From positions 23,393,263 to 23,457,262 of the forward strand of contig NC_084480.1 of the NCBI RefSeq assembly GCF_030035675.1: 64,000 nt of DNA, given 5' to 3'. The stretch is from Rhineura floridana. Lineage: Eukaryota > Chordata > Lepidosauria > Squamata > Rhineuridae. The position numbers and the translations under genes are program-made. The notes beneath the pieces were generated by a model, which made no database searches, was not told the origin of the DNA, and was given only the letters and a program-made list of their open reading frames with translations. Shown piece after piece: positions 54,246 to 64,000 of the stretch (the first letter of the stretch is position 1; each line of letters begins with the position of its first letter).

Positions 54246-55081
54246 CCTGGTGTCCCCTCAGTGAGCCACGGGTTGTCTCCATAAGGTGTTGAGAACAATC
54301 TTTCCACATTATGGTTGTGTGGACCCAAAGAGGATATTTGAATCCTTTCAGCGTAGCAGGAAGAAAGCAGATGGAATATTTTTGTACAAAGTACACCACT
54401 GAACTTTCCCATGCGATCTATGCAAAGTAGCATTTATTGTGCCATCTGTGAGGTGAATGCAAAGTATTACATGAATCCAGTAATGAATGTATAAAATGAG
54501 AGTGGGTGAGAGTCAAGTTTGCTTCACAGTCATACCGTCTTAACTTAGATTTTTTTTCACCCATAGTCCTCCCAGATGTGTGACCCTGGTTGGGGGGTTG
54601 TCCAGACAATGTGGCAGATGCACTCTGCACATGCTCTGTGGTAGTCTTTTCACTTCACGTGATCCCAGGCAGATCCCTTGTATTGAAAACTGACTCTGAG
54701 ACTGAATCCTGACTTGAATTAAGCCCTGAACACAACAGCTATTCTCTGGTGGAGCTCCAAACAGGTCATCAGAGCTATAGCGGATGGCAGGAAGATCTGG
54801 ATACGCAGAAGTCCATGTAGCCAATGCTCAAAGTATGTCGCACTTGGATCTGTTACATACTTCTGGAAAATGGTGCCATTTATAAAACAATGGTGCACTG
54901 ACCGGGATATGTTCTTGGCTTATGTATCTTGATGTTCCTTGGCTGATTCAAGCAGTCTGACATGGAGCAATGACACTGAATCAACAAGGTTCAGATCTTG
55001 CATTGCATGTAATGGTTCCATCACACATAACTTGGAAGGATGTGCCCAAAAGGTACGTTTAGGTTAATGGTACCAGACACA
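54246..55081 (-). other. PDZD2: Proximal 3' UTR of the PDZ gene (probable)
   Basis: Directly follows the stop codon on the minus strand, with no transposon signature over about 830 bp. The true 3' end is unknown. Confidence 0.5.
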
Positions 55082-55248
55082 TCATACTGGAGGCTGATGT
55101 TTTCTGATAAGCAACTGGACAGGTCCCTCTGGGACAGATTTGATGATGTTCCAAGCATCGTAATGCATGAGACCAAGCAGGGATTTCCCACCAATGGCTA
55201 GAATCTCGTTGCCAGCTTCCAGTTTTCCTGTTTGTTCTGCAGCGCCAC
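55082..55248 (-). CDS. PDZD2: PDZD2 last coding exon: second half of the C-terminal PDZ domain
   Basis: PDZD2 is a large multi-PDZ scaffold whose C-terminal part can be released as a secreted PDZ protein. This exon follows a strong acceptor (TTTTTTTCCAACAG). It completes a Gly codon and reads GAAEQTGKLEAGNEILAIGG, KSLLGLMHYDAWNIIKSVPE and GPVQLLIRKHQPPV, then TGA at 55082-55084. The GDEIL-type turn is GNEIL here. The alphaB helix starts with His (HYDAWNIIK), typical of class I PDZ domains. The domain closely resembles the C-terminal PDZ of PDZD2 and, more distantly, pro-IL16 ([20 protein letters not shown]), both from memory. The stop only four residues after LLIRKH fits the protein's C-terminus. 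IL16 is the main alternative. Confidence 0.82.
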
Positions 55249-55789
55249 CTGTTGGAAAAAAACATGAAAGTCAAGACAGAAGAGCTATAGGACAAAAAAC
55301 ATTCCAAAATAATGTTTTGGTTTCTAAGCCTGGAGACTCCAGTAAAATTCCAGCATTCTAAAAGGTACTCCTTTACAATTCACCAAATAGCACAAGTTTA
55401 CTGTAGCAGCTGAGTCTTTACTGAACTTTAGTTTCTGGCCATAATCTCTAAAACACTTTTAAATTGCAAAGTGGGCTATAATCTACATTTAATCCCACCA
55501 CAACAAATCTGCAAGGCTAGTCTCTTTTATTCCCATTTCCCAGAGGGGGAACTGAGTCTTAAGGACAGGGACTTGCCCAAGGCTAGGAAGGCAAACCTCA
55601 AGGTGGTGACAAATGAAAAATGTACTGAGGACAACATAGAAAATCAACCGTGATGGGATGTATAAATGAAATGGGGGGAGGGCTGAAAATTCAACCCTGT
55701 CCCTGCTTGAATGGATCACCCTAGCTTGTATTCAATGTAGTGCTAAGTAATTCATTCCATCAGCGCAAGGATTTAGGCTTGGGCAGTGG

Positions 55790-55862
55790 AACTGCTACCT
55801 GGGGCTCCTTTGGGAAGAAAGGTGAAATACAAATTTAACAAAAGATAAATGTAATAAATAAA
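55790..55862 (+). mobile_element. L2-type 3' end
   Basis: CTACCTGGGGCTCCTTTGGG, AAGGTGAAATACAAATTTAA and a TAATAAATAAA tail. Confidence 0.65.
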
Positions 55863-56924
55863 CTTCCGCCCCTCTCCTCCTCCCCCACATGCCCCCTAAA
55901 TCTGTTCTGGGGTTCCCCCAACCCTCCAGAGCAGATGTGGGAAAGGGGGAGGATGCACATGAGGGGAGGAGCAAGTGAGAAGTTCCATTGTGCAAGCATG
56001 AATCTTTGCGCTCATGCAACGCGGGCACTGGATACCACCCCCTGCTTTGAGTTTGGTCCAGCCCCACTTTGAGCGAGGCTAAACTTGAAAAGACAGGCTC
56101 CCACGCGCCTCACTCACTCCTCCCTGCCATCCCCTGCCTCCTTCCCCAAGAAAAAAATCCTTACCTTGGGGAAGGTGTCAGGCAGCAGTAGGTCAGGAAC
56201 AGGGCCGGCACCAGGCTCGAGGAGACCTATCCTCTGGGCCCCACTTGCCACACTGGGGTCTGTCTATCCCCCCCCAAGTGTAGTAAGTTTACTAGGTGAC
56301 AGCAAGCAGGGGCCCTTTTTCCCCCTTTGCATTTTTACTAGGGTGGGGAGCCTGGTGCGAAGTGGAGCGCTGCAGCTGCCCATCATTTCTTTTCAGATTG
56401 CTTCTGCAGATTGCATGGACATTTCAATGCCTGCTTAAAATATATTTGTTCACTCAGGTTTTCCCTGATGTATGAGCTTGGCTGCTGATTTTGTGATATA
56501 AATTTCTATAGATTATATTACACTGTATAGAGGGGTGGTGTTGGCTCCATGTCAGTACTGTAGTGGCAGATTCAGAAGTGCAGGGTCCCTTCATGATAGT
56601 CACAGTCATGCCCCTCCCCTCTTTTTGCTGCTGGGTTGATCCTCCTTAATGCCTTCTCCCATAACAACAGATGTTCCTAGGAGCCAATAAGCATGAAAGG
56701 GGAGAGTGTTGGCTACTGAGAAGAGTCTTCTCAGTGGCTGACTCACCTCCTTTCATTCTGATTGGCTCCAATCAGCAGGAAATGACAAGCAAGCATGTTA
56801 GAAGTGGCTAACACCCCCCCCTTTCATGCTGATTGGCTTGTGGGATGTGGGAGATATAGGGACCCTGCTGAGACCCTGCTCCCCAAAACGTAAGGGGCCT
56901 AAGGCCCTCCGAGACCATGGACGA

Positions 56925-57045
56925 CTACACCCCTGCTCCATGTGCAGTGGAATCCACTCTGGGTTCTAGTCCTAACTTTGAAATTTCAGACTAAAACCCA
57001 GATTACACCTCTCCACTGACATGGAGCCACCAGCCACCACTGATT
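56925..57045. mobile_element. Palindromic hAT MITE, diverged
   Basis: GTGGAATCCACTCTGGGTTC and, inverted, AGACTAAAACCCAGATTACA, ending ACATGGAGCCACCAGCCACC. The left terminus is eroded. Confidence 0.7.
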
Positions 57046-57499
57046 ATATTACCTGGTTTATTTGTAAACTTGAAAAAGGAAGCAGTCAACACTTCAATAA
57101 TGGCTCTGTGAACTCACATGACCTGCAAGTTCCAGGACCCCCTATATGGAATGTTGAGGCCATAGAGATAAAAAATTAGAACTCACCTCATAGTATGGAA
57201 AGGAAAAGTCTGACACTGAATTCCAGAGATGGGAGCTTTTGTCTTTGCTGATCCCTTTTGTAGCTTGGGAGAAGACATGCAGCTACCCTATCACAGCTAG
57301 GCTAAAATCCTGGATTTATCCCTTGCTTTTTGTGGACAGCTCTGACTGCAGTCCCAGGAGAGACAAAACTAAGGGAGCCAGGCAACAAGTGGACTCTGTG
57401 AGTCTAGCAGCGAATTCTGTGGCTGAAGCCTGGCAGCTGAGTCAGGTGTCAGTTTCAAAAGAGGATAATGGAAGCGGAGGCAGAATTGGCCGCTTGAGG

Positions 57500-57835
57500 C
57501 CCGAATGCAGGGAACAGGAATCTCCGGCCCAAGGGCCAAATGCAATCCTCCAGCCATCTCTGTCTGGCCTTTGGAACTCTCCCTCTCTCCAACCACACTC
57601 CTCAAGGGTTTTCACCTGGCTGGAATGTGCCTTTAATGCTGATCATGCCTCTTGCTTCCCTGGATGGAGGTCAGAGAAAGAAATGTGTGTGTGTATGTGT
57701 GTGTGTAGAAAGGTAAAATTTGCATCCATTGCTCCGCCCGCTTTTGCCTCTGGCTCCACCCACCAGTGCCATGTGGCCCTCAAAAGGTTGCCCAGAGGGG
57801 AATATGGCTCTCAGACTGAAAAAAAGTGCCCTAGC
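57500..57835 (+). repeat. Dispersed repeat of unknown class
   Basis: Blocks GGGCCAAATGCAATCCTCCA, GTCTGGCCTTTGGAACTCTC, CACCAGTGCCATGTGGCCCT and AGGTTGCCCAGAGGGGAATA. Relatives are at 52650-53000 (inverted) and 3745-3875. A TG-rich microsatellite lies in the middle (57687-57708). Confidence 0.6.
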
Positions 57836-58408
57836 CCTGCCCTAGCCCTGCCCTAACAGCTTCTAGCATCTTGGAGGGCAAGGTTCAGGTCAGAGTTGAT
57901 GTATGTAGTGAGGTTAAAAATACTTTCCTCCCCTATGCTATACTCCGGCTAGATAGCAACATCATGTATCAGGTTCAGGGCTGTCAGGCAGCCCAAATTC
58001 AGAATCCTTTAGCACAGCACAGGAAGGATGGGGAAGAAAGTTCTACATGGCCGTCTTTTGCAGGCTGGACAGGAGCATGCCCATTAAGAGCTCAGGATAA
58101 ACTGCAACATTTTGTTGCTGGGCTGTGCCTGATTGTTTACTCACAATACTCACAATTCAACTTTCTCCCACATGTGCCTCCAAAGTGATTTGCAAAACAA
58201 AACAAAAACACCAATTAAAACAATTGAAGCCTAACAATAAATCTTGAAAGCCAGGAGGGAGAAGGTCTAACCAAACAGCAGCAAGAGCATGATAATAAAA
58301 GCAGAAACAACAACAAACTTGTGGCCCCTTAAAGTTTATGGATAATATCATTCAATTTTAAAGGTTTCTACCCTGCCTTTTCATAACAAAGTGCCCAAAC
58401 AGCTTATA

Positions 58409-58717
58409 AAAAAAGGTAAAGGTGTTCCCACACTTATAGTGCGAGTCGTTTCCGACTCTTAGGGTGACGTCTTGCGACGTTTATTAGGCAGACCATATAT
58501 ATGGGGTGGGTTTGCCAGTTCCTTCCCCGGCCTTTCTTTACCCCCCAGCATGTGCCGGGTACTCATTTTACCGACCACGGATGGATGGAAGGCTGAGCGG
58601 ACCTTGACCCCTTTTACCGGAGATTCGACTTCCTCCTTCCGTTGGAATCAAACTCTGGCCGTGAGCAGAGCTTCGGCTGCGTTACCGCCGCTTACCACTC
58701 TGCGCCACGGAGGATCT
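58409..58717 (-). repeat. Sauria SINE, full length, with 12-bp TSD
   Basis: Complete copy in the PDZD2 intron, in the same orientation as the gene. The head (GATCCTCCGTGGCGCAGAG) and tail (AAGTGTGGGAACACCTTTAC) are intact. It is flanked by AAACAGCTTATA at 58397-58408 and 58720-58731. Its body differs from the 591-897 copy at only scattered sites. Confidence 0.93.
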
Positions 58718-58731
58718 GTAAACAGCTTATA

Positions 58732-59501
58732 GCAATTTAAAAAGACAATGGGTCTGGTTTGCACATCATTGTAAGCCAAACAATAGTTTACTATGCCCAT
58801 ACGAGTGTGCTGGCTCCTGGAGAGGACTTTGCACCCATCTTGCTCCTCGCTGGTCCTTTCAGCAGAACGTGGCGCAGCATGCCCTCCTCCTTAACTACAA
58901 CCTGTAACCATAGGACAAACCTTGGCTACAGATTGTGGTTAAGGAGGAGACACCTGAGCCACAATCCCAGGTTCAGAAGACACACGAAGCCAAACCTTGG
59001 CTTAACTGTTGTGCCTCACTATGTTAATAGGACAGGAGCAAAATGGGTGCAGGCCAGCTTACACGGTCTCGGTAAACCAAAGTTTGGTTCACCATGACAT
59101 GAGAACCCAGGCCGACATATAAGAAAATCACATGCATAGAACTGAGTGAATGACTTGTCTCCATCAGATGGCCACTTGTCTACAAAAGTTTTTGCTGTAA
59201 TAAATCTGGAGTCATTAAGGAGCCACAAGAGTCTTTTTCTTTTTGCTCTAATATACTGCATGTCTACAGGAAAGCAAGCCCCACTGAGTTCAATGGGATT
59301 TACTCCTAGGTAGGTTTGTATAGGACTTCAGCCTAAGCCAGCTTAGCTACCCCTCTGGAAATCAAAAGAGAGCATCAGAACAACCACACAGCTAATTGCT
59401 GAAGGCGCTGTCTCTCCCCTCTGAAAAGAGAGGCAGGAGAGGCCTGCCAAACCCTCCGTGGAAGGGAGAACAGGAGCTCTGGAAAACTGTTTTTCAAGTA
59501 C
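58732..59501. other. Intronic sequence, no named feature
   Basis: A short MITE fragment at 59260-59340 (CCCCACTGAGTTCAATGGGA). Otherwise nothing recognisable. Confidence 0.45.
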
Positions 59502-59636
59502 CTTTAAAAATCCTTTTGATAAGCAACGGTCTGTCTCCAGAGATTGAAGCTTTTCCTCCATCCAGACTGAACCCCAAGCCAGCGGAAGTCTTCAAAAGTT
59601 CAACACAGATGGCATCACTCGGCTCTCCAGTTGGAC
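59502..59636 (-). CDS. PDZD2: PDZD2 penultimate coding exon: first half of the C-terminal PDZ domain
   Basis: On the minus strand, after a CCTTTTTTCCCCTTGAAG acceptor, the frame reads [40 protein letters not shown] and RIFK, and ends one base into a Gly codon at AAAG/GTACTT. The GLGF carboxylate-binding loop is present. The exon is 135 bp with phase 1 on both sides, so it is symmetric. Joined to 55082-55248 it gives one continuous PDZ domain, RIFK-GGAAEQ. IL16 has the parallel sequence [20 protein letters not shown], which supports membership of the PDZD2/IL16 pair. Earlier exons must lie beyond the window, because the stretch to 64000 is a LINE and intronic sequence. Confidence 0.85.
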
Positions 59637-60089
59637 CTTCAAGGGGAAAAAAGGAAGCATGCAGAGAGCATTCACTCTACTTCGTTCCAGTGGCCACATT
59701 TTTGGGTTGTCACCAGGACAGGGCGCTCATGCGAAAAGAGAGTACACGAGATATTCTTTAAAGAAACAGCGCAGGCATCCCTACTTTCAAGCCCTTTGGC
59801 AGGTATAAACGATAATTTATGGTCTTTCATACCTTGTGCTATTTCCATTCCTTGAAATTAAGAAACAGTCAATTGTAATTTTGGGATTCCTTCTAGCTAT
59901 TGGCACAGAGTTCCAGCTATTCTGTTGGAATAGTTTGATCTTGGATTGCAAGAATGTGTGCAAATCCAAACGTTTTTGTCTCTGGAAGTGAGGCTCTAAG
60001 ATTTTCATATTTATTAGATTACTCATAGACTAGCATCTGAGAGGCCTGATCTGATTTCCAGTTGGTCTAAGTGGAAATCTACCAATGCA
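59637..60089 (-). other. PDZD2: PDZD2 intron between exon and LINE
   Basis: Polypyrimidine tract next to the exon, then AT-rich unique sequence up to the LINE tail. No further exon seen. Confidence 0.6.
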
Positions 60090-60220
60090 GTTCCATATGT
60101 AAGTAAGTAAGTAAATTTATTAACGATCCATTGATCCATACACAATATCATACATTAACCATATTAATTTACAAATCCAAAAATATTTGTTTAAAAGGTC
60201 ACTCCAGTGTTAAAAAATTG

Positions 60221-62704
60221 TTACAAACTCTGGACAAATGTACTTCTTACTGAAATTGCTGCTACTGCAAATTTTGCTACTTCTACAGTAATTTCTTCCT
60301 TATAATCTGATAATAGGTAATTTACCTGTAGGTGTTCTGGGTTTGATTTTCGATAATCTAAAAGAGGTACTATTAAAAGCGATCGCAGATGTTCATATAT
60401 AGGGCAGTGTAGTAGAACATGGATATTAGTTTCGACTTCCCCTTTTCCACAGGGACATAGGCGTTCTCCATACGGAATCTTATTGTAACGTCCCTCTAAT
60501 ACCTTTGATGGGAGAACATTCATTCTTAGCCAAATAAATGCTTTTCTATACTTTGATATGTTTAAATTACTTAGATAGGGCATGGGGATAAAATATTTAG
60601 CATTATGTCTGTATTTCCTTGCCTGTTCTAAATGGATTTGGTAATCAACATCTCTAATCCGTTGTTTAATATTTATCCTAGCAGTCTCACTACCCATTTG
60701 TGTTAAAATTTGCTTTGAGAAGCCGAGATATTGGATTTTGTTAACAATAGAAGAGTTCCAAGTAGAGTTGAAATTATCTATTAGTATATGGGGAGCTAGT
60801 CCTTGAGGTTCCAGGATTAATTTTATCCAATAATTGATCTTCAATGACCAAATTACTGATTCTATGGATTGGACCCCCATTTCTAGTCTTATTACACTGT
60901 TAGGAACGCAAGAAGGTATTGCCAGAATAGATCGTATAAAGGAAGTCTGCACTACCTCTAACTCTGGGAATTTATCTCTTGTTGTTGCTTGTATGCCGTA
61001 AATAAGCTGAGGGATTATTTTAGCTTGAAATACTTTAATGGCTGGAATAATCAACTGGCCTCCATTAGTATAATAAAACTTTAACAATGCTTTAGATGTT
61101 TTCTTTGCATTTATTATAACTGATTTTATGTGATAGCTATGGCTACCTGACGATTGGAAAGTGAATCCCAAATATTTAAATGAATTCACTTGGTCAATTG
61201 ATCTCCCATTTAGTATCCATTGGTATTTTGTTCTTTTCTTACTAAACAGCATTACCTTAGTTTTTTGGTAGTTTATATCCAGACGTTCTGACTGACAATA
61301 CTGGGCTATACCTCTTAATAGTTTCTTTAGCCCTATCGGAGTCTTTGATAATAAGGTCAAATCATCTGCATATAAAAGGGCGTTTCTTGGGACATTAGCA
61401 AGCATTGGGGAATGGATTGCGTACGAGTCTAATTTTTTAATAACATCATTAATATACAAATTAAAAAGGAGGGGTGACAGAATACATCCTTGTCTTACGC
61501 CTTTTAATGTTGTGATCGAATTAGTTAAATGACCCTGCATGTTACATCTAACTTTCAGTTTGGTATTTTTATATAGTCCTTGCATCAACATTAATAGACG
61601 TCTGTCTACTCCTAGATGGTATAATTTCGCCCACAATCTTGATCTTGGTATCGAATCGAATGCTGCTTTCAAGTCAATGTATGCCACACAGAAAAGACCC
61701 CCTTTTCTATGAGCGTATTTATCAATGATATGCTGTAACACTAATATGTGATCCAAAACAGATCTTTTTGGTCTAAATCCTGCTTGTTCTTGACTCAGTA
61801 TATCCATTTGTTCTACCCAAGTAATCAATTTATTAAATAGGTGGGCAGCATATAGCTTACTAATAACATTTAACAGGCTAATTGGTCTATAATTTTCTGG
61901 GTCTTCCGGCGAGCCTTTCTTAAAAATGGGCACTACTGTCGCCATTCCCCAATCATCTGGTATTGTCATCGTGGAATCAATATAAGAAAATAGTGATGCT
62001 AATACAGGGGCCCACCATTCAGCATTATTTTTGTACACTTCGGAAGGGACATTATCTGGGCCAGGTGCTTTATTAGGTTTTAGATTCTTAATCAGTTCAA
62101 GTATTTCTTCCTGTGATACTGGTGTCCATTTTGGTAGTACATTCAATAGTGAGTATTCATATATCCCCTCTTCTTCTGGGCTATGATATAATTTTGTAAA
62201 ATGCTTCTCCCATACTTTTGCTGGAATGTTACAATTAAAGTGGGAGTGTGATTTCGGCCAATAGGATGTAATCAATTTCCAAAAAAGATTTGTATTTTTT
62301 AATTTAGCAGCATTTTGCAAACGAAGCCACCTTTCAGATCTTTCTGTAAGTTTTTTCCGCTTAATTAGTTGTTTATATTTTCTCTTAACTATCGCGTATC
62401 TTTGTAAATCATCCGAACGGCCTGACAAGGTAAATGCGTTGTAAGTTACTCGAAGTTGCTTTTTAAATTGAATACAGTCTTGGTCAAACCAAGATTTTGT
62501 TCTGTTGGATTTACAATTCGAATTGCTTCTTGAATGTTTGGTCAAATTCTTTGTTAACGTCATCATTATATTGTTAAGTTGATTCAAGGGATCAAATGAC
62601 TCTGAGCTAATTGTTAAATCTTGTCTGATCTTTATTATCTCCGCCGAATTAAGTATGTTGGTGATCTGATCCGCAATTCTAGGGATCCATCTCACTCTAT
62701 TCAA
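60221..62704 (-). CDS. LINE reverse transcriptase, 827 residues without a stop
   Basis: This is the bulk of ORF2. Approximate residue positions in this frame: NKAPGPDNVPSE at 211, VVPIFKKGSPEDPENYRPIS at 257, motif A AYIDLKAAFDSI at 341, motif B GVRQGCILSPLLFN at 402, catalytic LLYADD at 443, YLGFTFQSSGS in the thumb region, and a terminal Cys/His motif CPCGKGEVETNIHVLLHC at 750. The frame really continues upstream (to 63418) past a single TGA at 62807-62809. The start at 62704 is therefore only where a start-like codon appears, not a true N-terminus. It copies its own RNA for insertion. Confidence 0.9.
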   Translation of the reverse strand: MNRVRWIPRIADQITNILNSAEIIKIRQDLTISSESFDPLNQLNNIMMTLTKNLTKHSRSNSNCKSNRTKSWFDQDCIQFKKQLRVTYNAFTLSGRSDDLQRYAIVKRKYKQLIKRKKLTERSERWLRLQNAAKLKNTNLFWKLITSYWPKSHSHFNCNIPAKVWEKHFTKLYHSPEEEGIYEYSLLNVLPKWTPVSQEEILELIKNLKPNKAPGPDNVPSEVYKNNAEWWAPVLASLFSYIDSTMTIPDDWGMATVVPIFKKGSPEDPENYRPISLLNVISKLYAAHLFNKLITWVEQMDILSQEQAGFRPKRSVLDHILVLQHIIDKYAHRKGGLFCVAYIDLKAAFDSIPRSRLWAKLYHLGVDRRLLMLMQGLYKNTKLKVRCNMQGHLTNSITTLKGVRQGCILSPLLFNLYINDVIKKLDSYAIHSPMLANVPRNALLYADDLTLLSKTPIGLKKLLRGIAQYCQSERLDINYQKTKVMLFSKKRTKYQWILNGRSIDQVNSFKYLGFTFQSSGSHSYHIKSVIINAKKTSKALLKFYYTNGGQLIIPAIKVFQAKIIPQLIYGIQATTRDKFPELEVVQTSFIRSILAIPSCVPNSVIRLEMGVQSIESVIWSLKINYWIKLILEPQGLAPHILIDNFNSTWNSSIVNKIQYLGFSKQILTQMGSETARINIKQRIRDVDYQIHLEQARKYRHNAKYFIPMPYLSNLNISKYRKAFIWLRMNVLPSKVLEGRYNKIPYGERLCPCGKGEVETNIHVLLHCPIYEHLRSLLIVPLLDYRKSNPEHLQVNYLLSDYKEEITVEVAKFAVAAISVRSTFVQSL

Positions 62705-63552
62705 GTATATATCTATATTTTCGTCTGGAAAGGAACTTTTAATTAAATGAATAGATTTCTGTCCGGAATTTACTTCTAAGACAACTGGGAAATGGTCACT
62801 TTCCAGTCATCTGACAACCATGAATTTTAGTACAGAACCAAATAATTCACATGAAATGAAACTTAAATCTATAAGTGACGTTCCTGTATATGATACATAA
62901 GTAGATTCGCCCTCAGTATCACCAGGAGAGCGACCATTCAACAGAATCAAATTGATCTTAGTTGTTAGTTTCATTAAAAGTAGGCCCGCATAATTAATCC
63001 CAGTATCTTTTGTAGTTCTCATTGGTATATTCAATATTTCATCCGGAATTAAATGTTGTTGGCGATATTTAGAATATAGTGCTGCATCAGAAGGACCTAG
63101 CCTTGCATTAAAATCCCCCATTAACAAAATCGGTAGTGTTGGGTAACATTCTGTTAGCTCTTCTAAGTATTTTTCTAAAAGGTTAAAATGATTAATAATA
63201 CTCTCCTTGGAGCGACCAGGAGGCAAGTAAACATTAATCAGAATTATTGAAAAATTAAAAAATTCAATTATTATAGCAACTGCCAAATCTTTAAGAAATT
63301 TTAATTGTTTTACTTTGACTTCTAACGATGTTGAAATTAATATAGCTATACCACCTTTAGAGCGCCCTCCCTTGATACTCGGGGTAGCTTGTATCTCAAA
63401 TGATGTAAATCCAGCCAAATATAAATTTTTTTTAACCAGGTTTCTTGCAGCAAAATAATATCATGGGCTAGCAAAAACTGTTTTAAATCTGCGTTGTTCG
63501 CCTTGTTTTGCCATCCGGCAATATTCCATGATATTATTTTGAGCTTATTCAA
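62705..63552 (-). pseudogene. LINE endonuclease domain, one stop and one frameshift
   Basis: ORF2 starts at 63552 as MNKLKIISWNIAGWQNKANN and LLQETW (endonuclease motifs). The frame shifts within a run of eight A (minus strand) near 63426-63433, then reads FTSFEIQATPSIKGGRSKGG, LLMGDFNARLG and GTSLIDLSFIS. A TGA at 62807-62809 follows KFMVVR; after it the catalytic ESDHFPVVLEV motif continues in frame into the reverse transcriptase. One indel and one point stop are thus the only breaks seen in ORF2. Confidence 0.85.
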
Positions 63553-63570
63553 AGAGGTGCGTTTCCTCTG

Positions 63571-64000
63571 TCATCGAGATAAGCATTGGACCTCGCTATT
63601 CTTATCATTTTGCCCCCCATTAGGTATATTATTTATAGATATTGTTCCAATAGGATTTGTCATTAACTGAGCAGGTGGTTCTAATATCGGATTATTAACT
63701 GAAAAATCAACAGATATACTCTGGTTTGATCTTATTACTGTTGAATGTTCATCTCTAGTATTAACTGATGTCCCTATCTCTTCTCCTTCAACAGAAGTTA
63801 ATAACAGTTTCAATCTATTGACAGTTTTTAAACGCTCCGATGCACTTTGTCTGTTACAGATAGTTATAAGCATCCGTTCCTCTGGTAAAATTGGTGAAAG
63901 TATGTAGTTATCTATTGCTATAGTCTTTTCAAAAACTTCTTGCAGACCAGTAAAAGTTGTTTCCAACGAATCATTTCGCATTGTTACTTTGGGAGCGGTT
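63571..64000 (-). CDS. LINE ORF1, C-terminal part (incomplete)
   Basis: Minus-strand frame open from the window edge to a stop at 63571-63573, 18 bp before ORF2 begins. It reads TAPKVTMRNDSLETTFTGLQ at the edge and ends NGGQNDKNSEVQCLSR. I recognise no zinc knuckle or coiled coil in this part. By position it is the ORF1 protein, which in related elements binds RNA. The first Met in view (63981) is internal. Confidence 0.65.
   Translation of the reverse strand, partial: TAPKVTMRNDSLETTFTGLQEVFEKTIAIDNYILSPILPEERMLITICNRQSASERLKTVNRLKLLLTSVEGEEIGTSVNTRDEHSTVIRSNQSISVDFSVNNPILEPPAQLMTNPIGTISINNIPNGGQNDKNSEVQCLSR

Larger units (their letters stand above)
55249..59501 (-). other. PDZD2: Intron between the two PDZ exons (4,253 bp)
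   Basis: Phase-1 intron with a GTACTT donor at the 59501 end and a CCAACAG acceptor. It holds an L2-type tail (55790-55862), a hAT MITE, the dispersed repeat at 57500-57835 and a Sauria SINE. The long frames near 57239-57856 and 56085-56438 are not exons as far as I can see. Confidence 0.78.
60090..64000 (-). mobile_element. APE-type LINE, 3' part, running off the window
   Basis: A non-LTR retrotransposon on the minus strand, in the same orientation as PDZD2. It has the C-terminal part of a first reading frame, an apurinic-type endonuclease, a reverse transcriptase, a C-terminal Cys/His motif and a short 3' UTR ending in a TTAC repeat near 60098-60112. The tail repeat and protein resemble the dead copy at 21007-22991. 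The endonuclease rules out the R4/Dong group. YADD at the active site and the CPC-x10-H-x4-C motif point to the I/Jockey side (perhaps Vingi-like), but the clade is uncertain. It is much less decayed than any other LINE here. Confidence 0.85.

Noticed and set aside
57239-57856. A 205-residue plus-strand frame inside the PDZ intron
   Set aside because: Most of it lies over the dispersed repeat at 57500-57835, including a TG microsatellite. No domain or splice context supports a gene.
60221-62704. Reading the 827-residue frame as a host gene
   Set aside because: Reverse transcriptase motifs, the upstream endonuclease and the simple-repeat tail show it is a LINE.

Overview
The window is animal nuclear DNA and almost certainly squamate reptile (lizard). 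The best evidence is three copies of the Sauria SINE (tRNA-like head with A and B boxes, BovB-like tail). They sit among RTE/BovB, CR1 and L2 LINE pieces, a CORE-SINE, and many hAT and Harbinger-type MITEs. No bacterial, CRISPR or operon structure is present. Most of the 64 kb is layered transposon debris. Two host genes can be recognised from exon structure, and neither shows up as a long open reading frame.

Host genes. (1) PMAIP1 (NOXA), a BH3-only apoptosis gene, is complete on the + strand. Coding exon 1 is 34214-34265 inside a CpG-rich promoter (about 33410-34480), and coding exon 2 is 36147-36259. The 54-residue product has the same length as human NOXA and the same BH3 core and C-terminal tail. 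Candidate promoter elements are a p53-like double half-site, an inverted CCAAT box, an AP-1 heptamer and a G-rich tract. (2) The last two coding exons of a PDZ protein, best matched to PDZD2, lie on the - strand (59502-59636 and 55082-55248). Together they encode one C-terminal PDZ domain across a phase-1 intron. The two genes converge. In human, as I recall, they are on different chromosomes (18q and 5p).

Transposon layers from left to right. 1-1750: two CORE-SINEs, a Sauria SINE with a 13-bp target-site duplication (TSD), a perfect 64-bp palindrome and a 5S-rRNA-derived SINE. 4008-7440: a repeat containing a pyrimidine-rich minisatellite, later hit by an RTE LINE and a CORE-SINE, plus an inverted copy of its right end; a second copy is at 39609-41380. 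11936-18315: an old hAT transposase (ZMYM1-like) on the - strand, cut in frame by a 3.56-kb non-autonomous hAT element with a perfect 8-bp TSD and also hit by a Sauria SINE. 20783-23214: a three-level nest of dispersed repeat, LINE and solo LTR. 24.3-32.7 kb: L2, a zinc-finger-tailed LINE, and CR1 inside CR1. 60090-64000: the 3' part of a LINE with an 827-residue reverse transcriptase frame, the youngest-looking element here, running off the window edge.

The host genes were read by splice sites and remembered human protein sequences. LINE clade names, dispersed-repeat names and boundaries without TSDs are approximate. I found no convincing new gene system. The most informative items are the intact NOXA gene with a candidate p53 site, the PMAIP1-PDZD2 neighbourhood, and the nested insertions that give relative ages.
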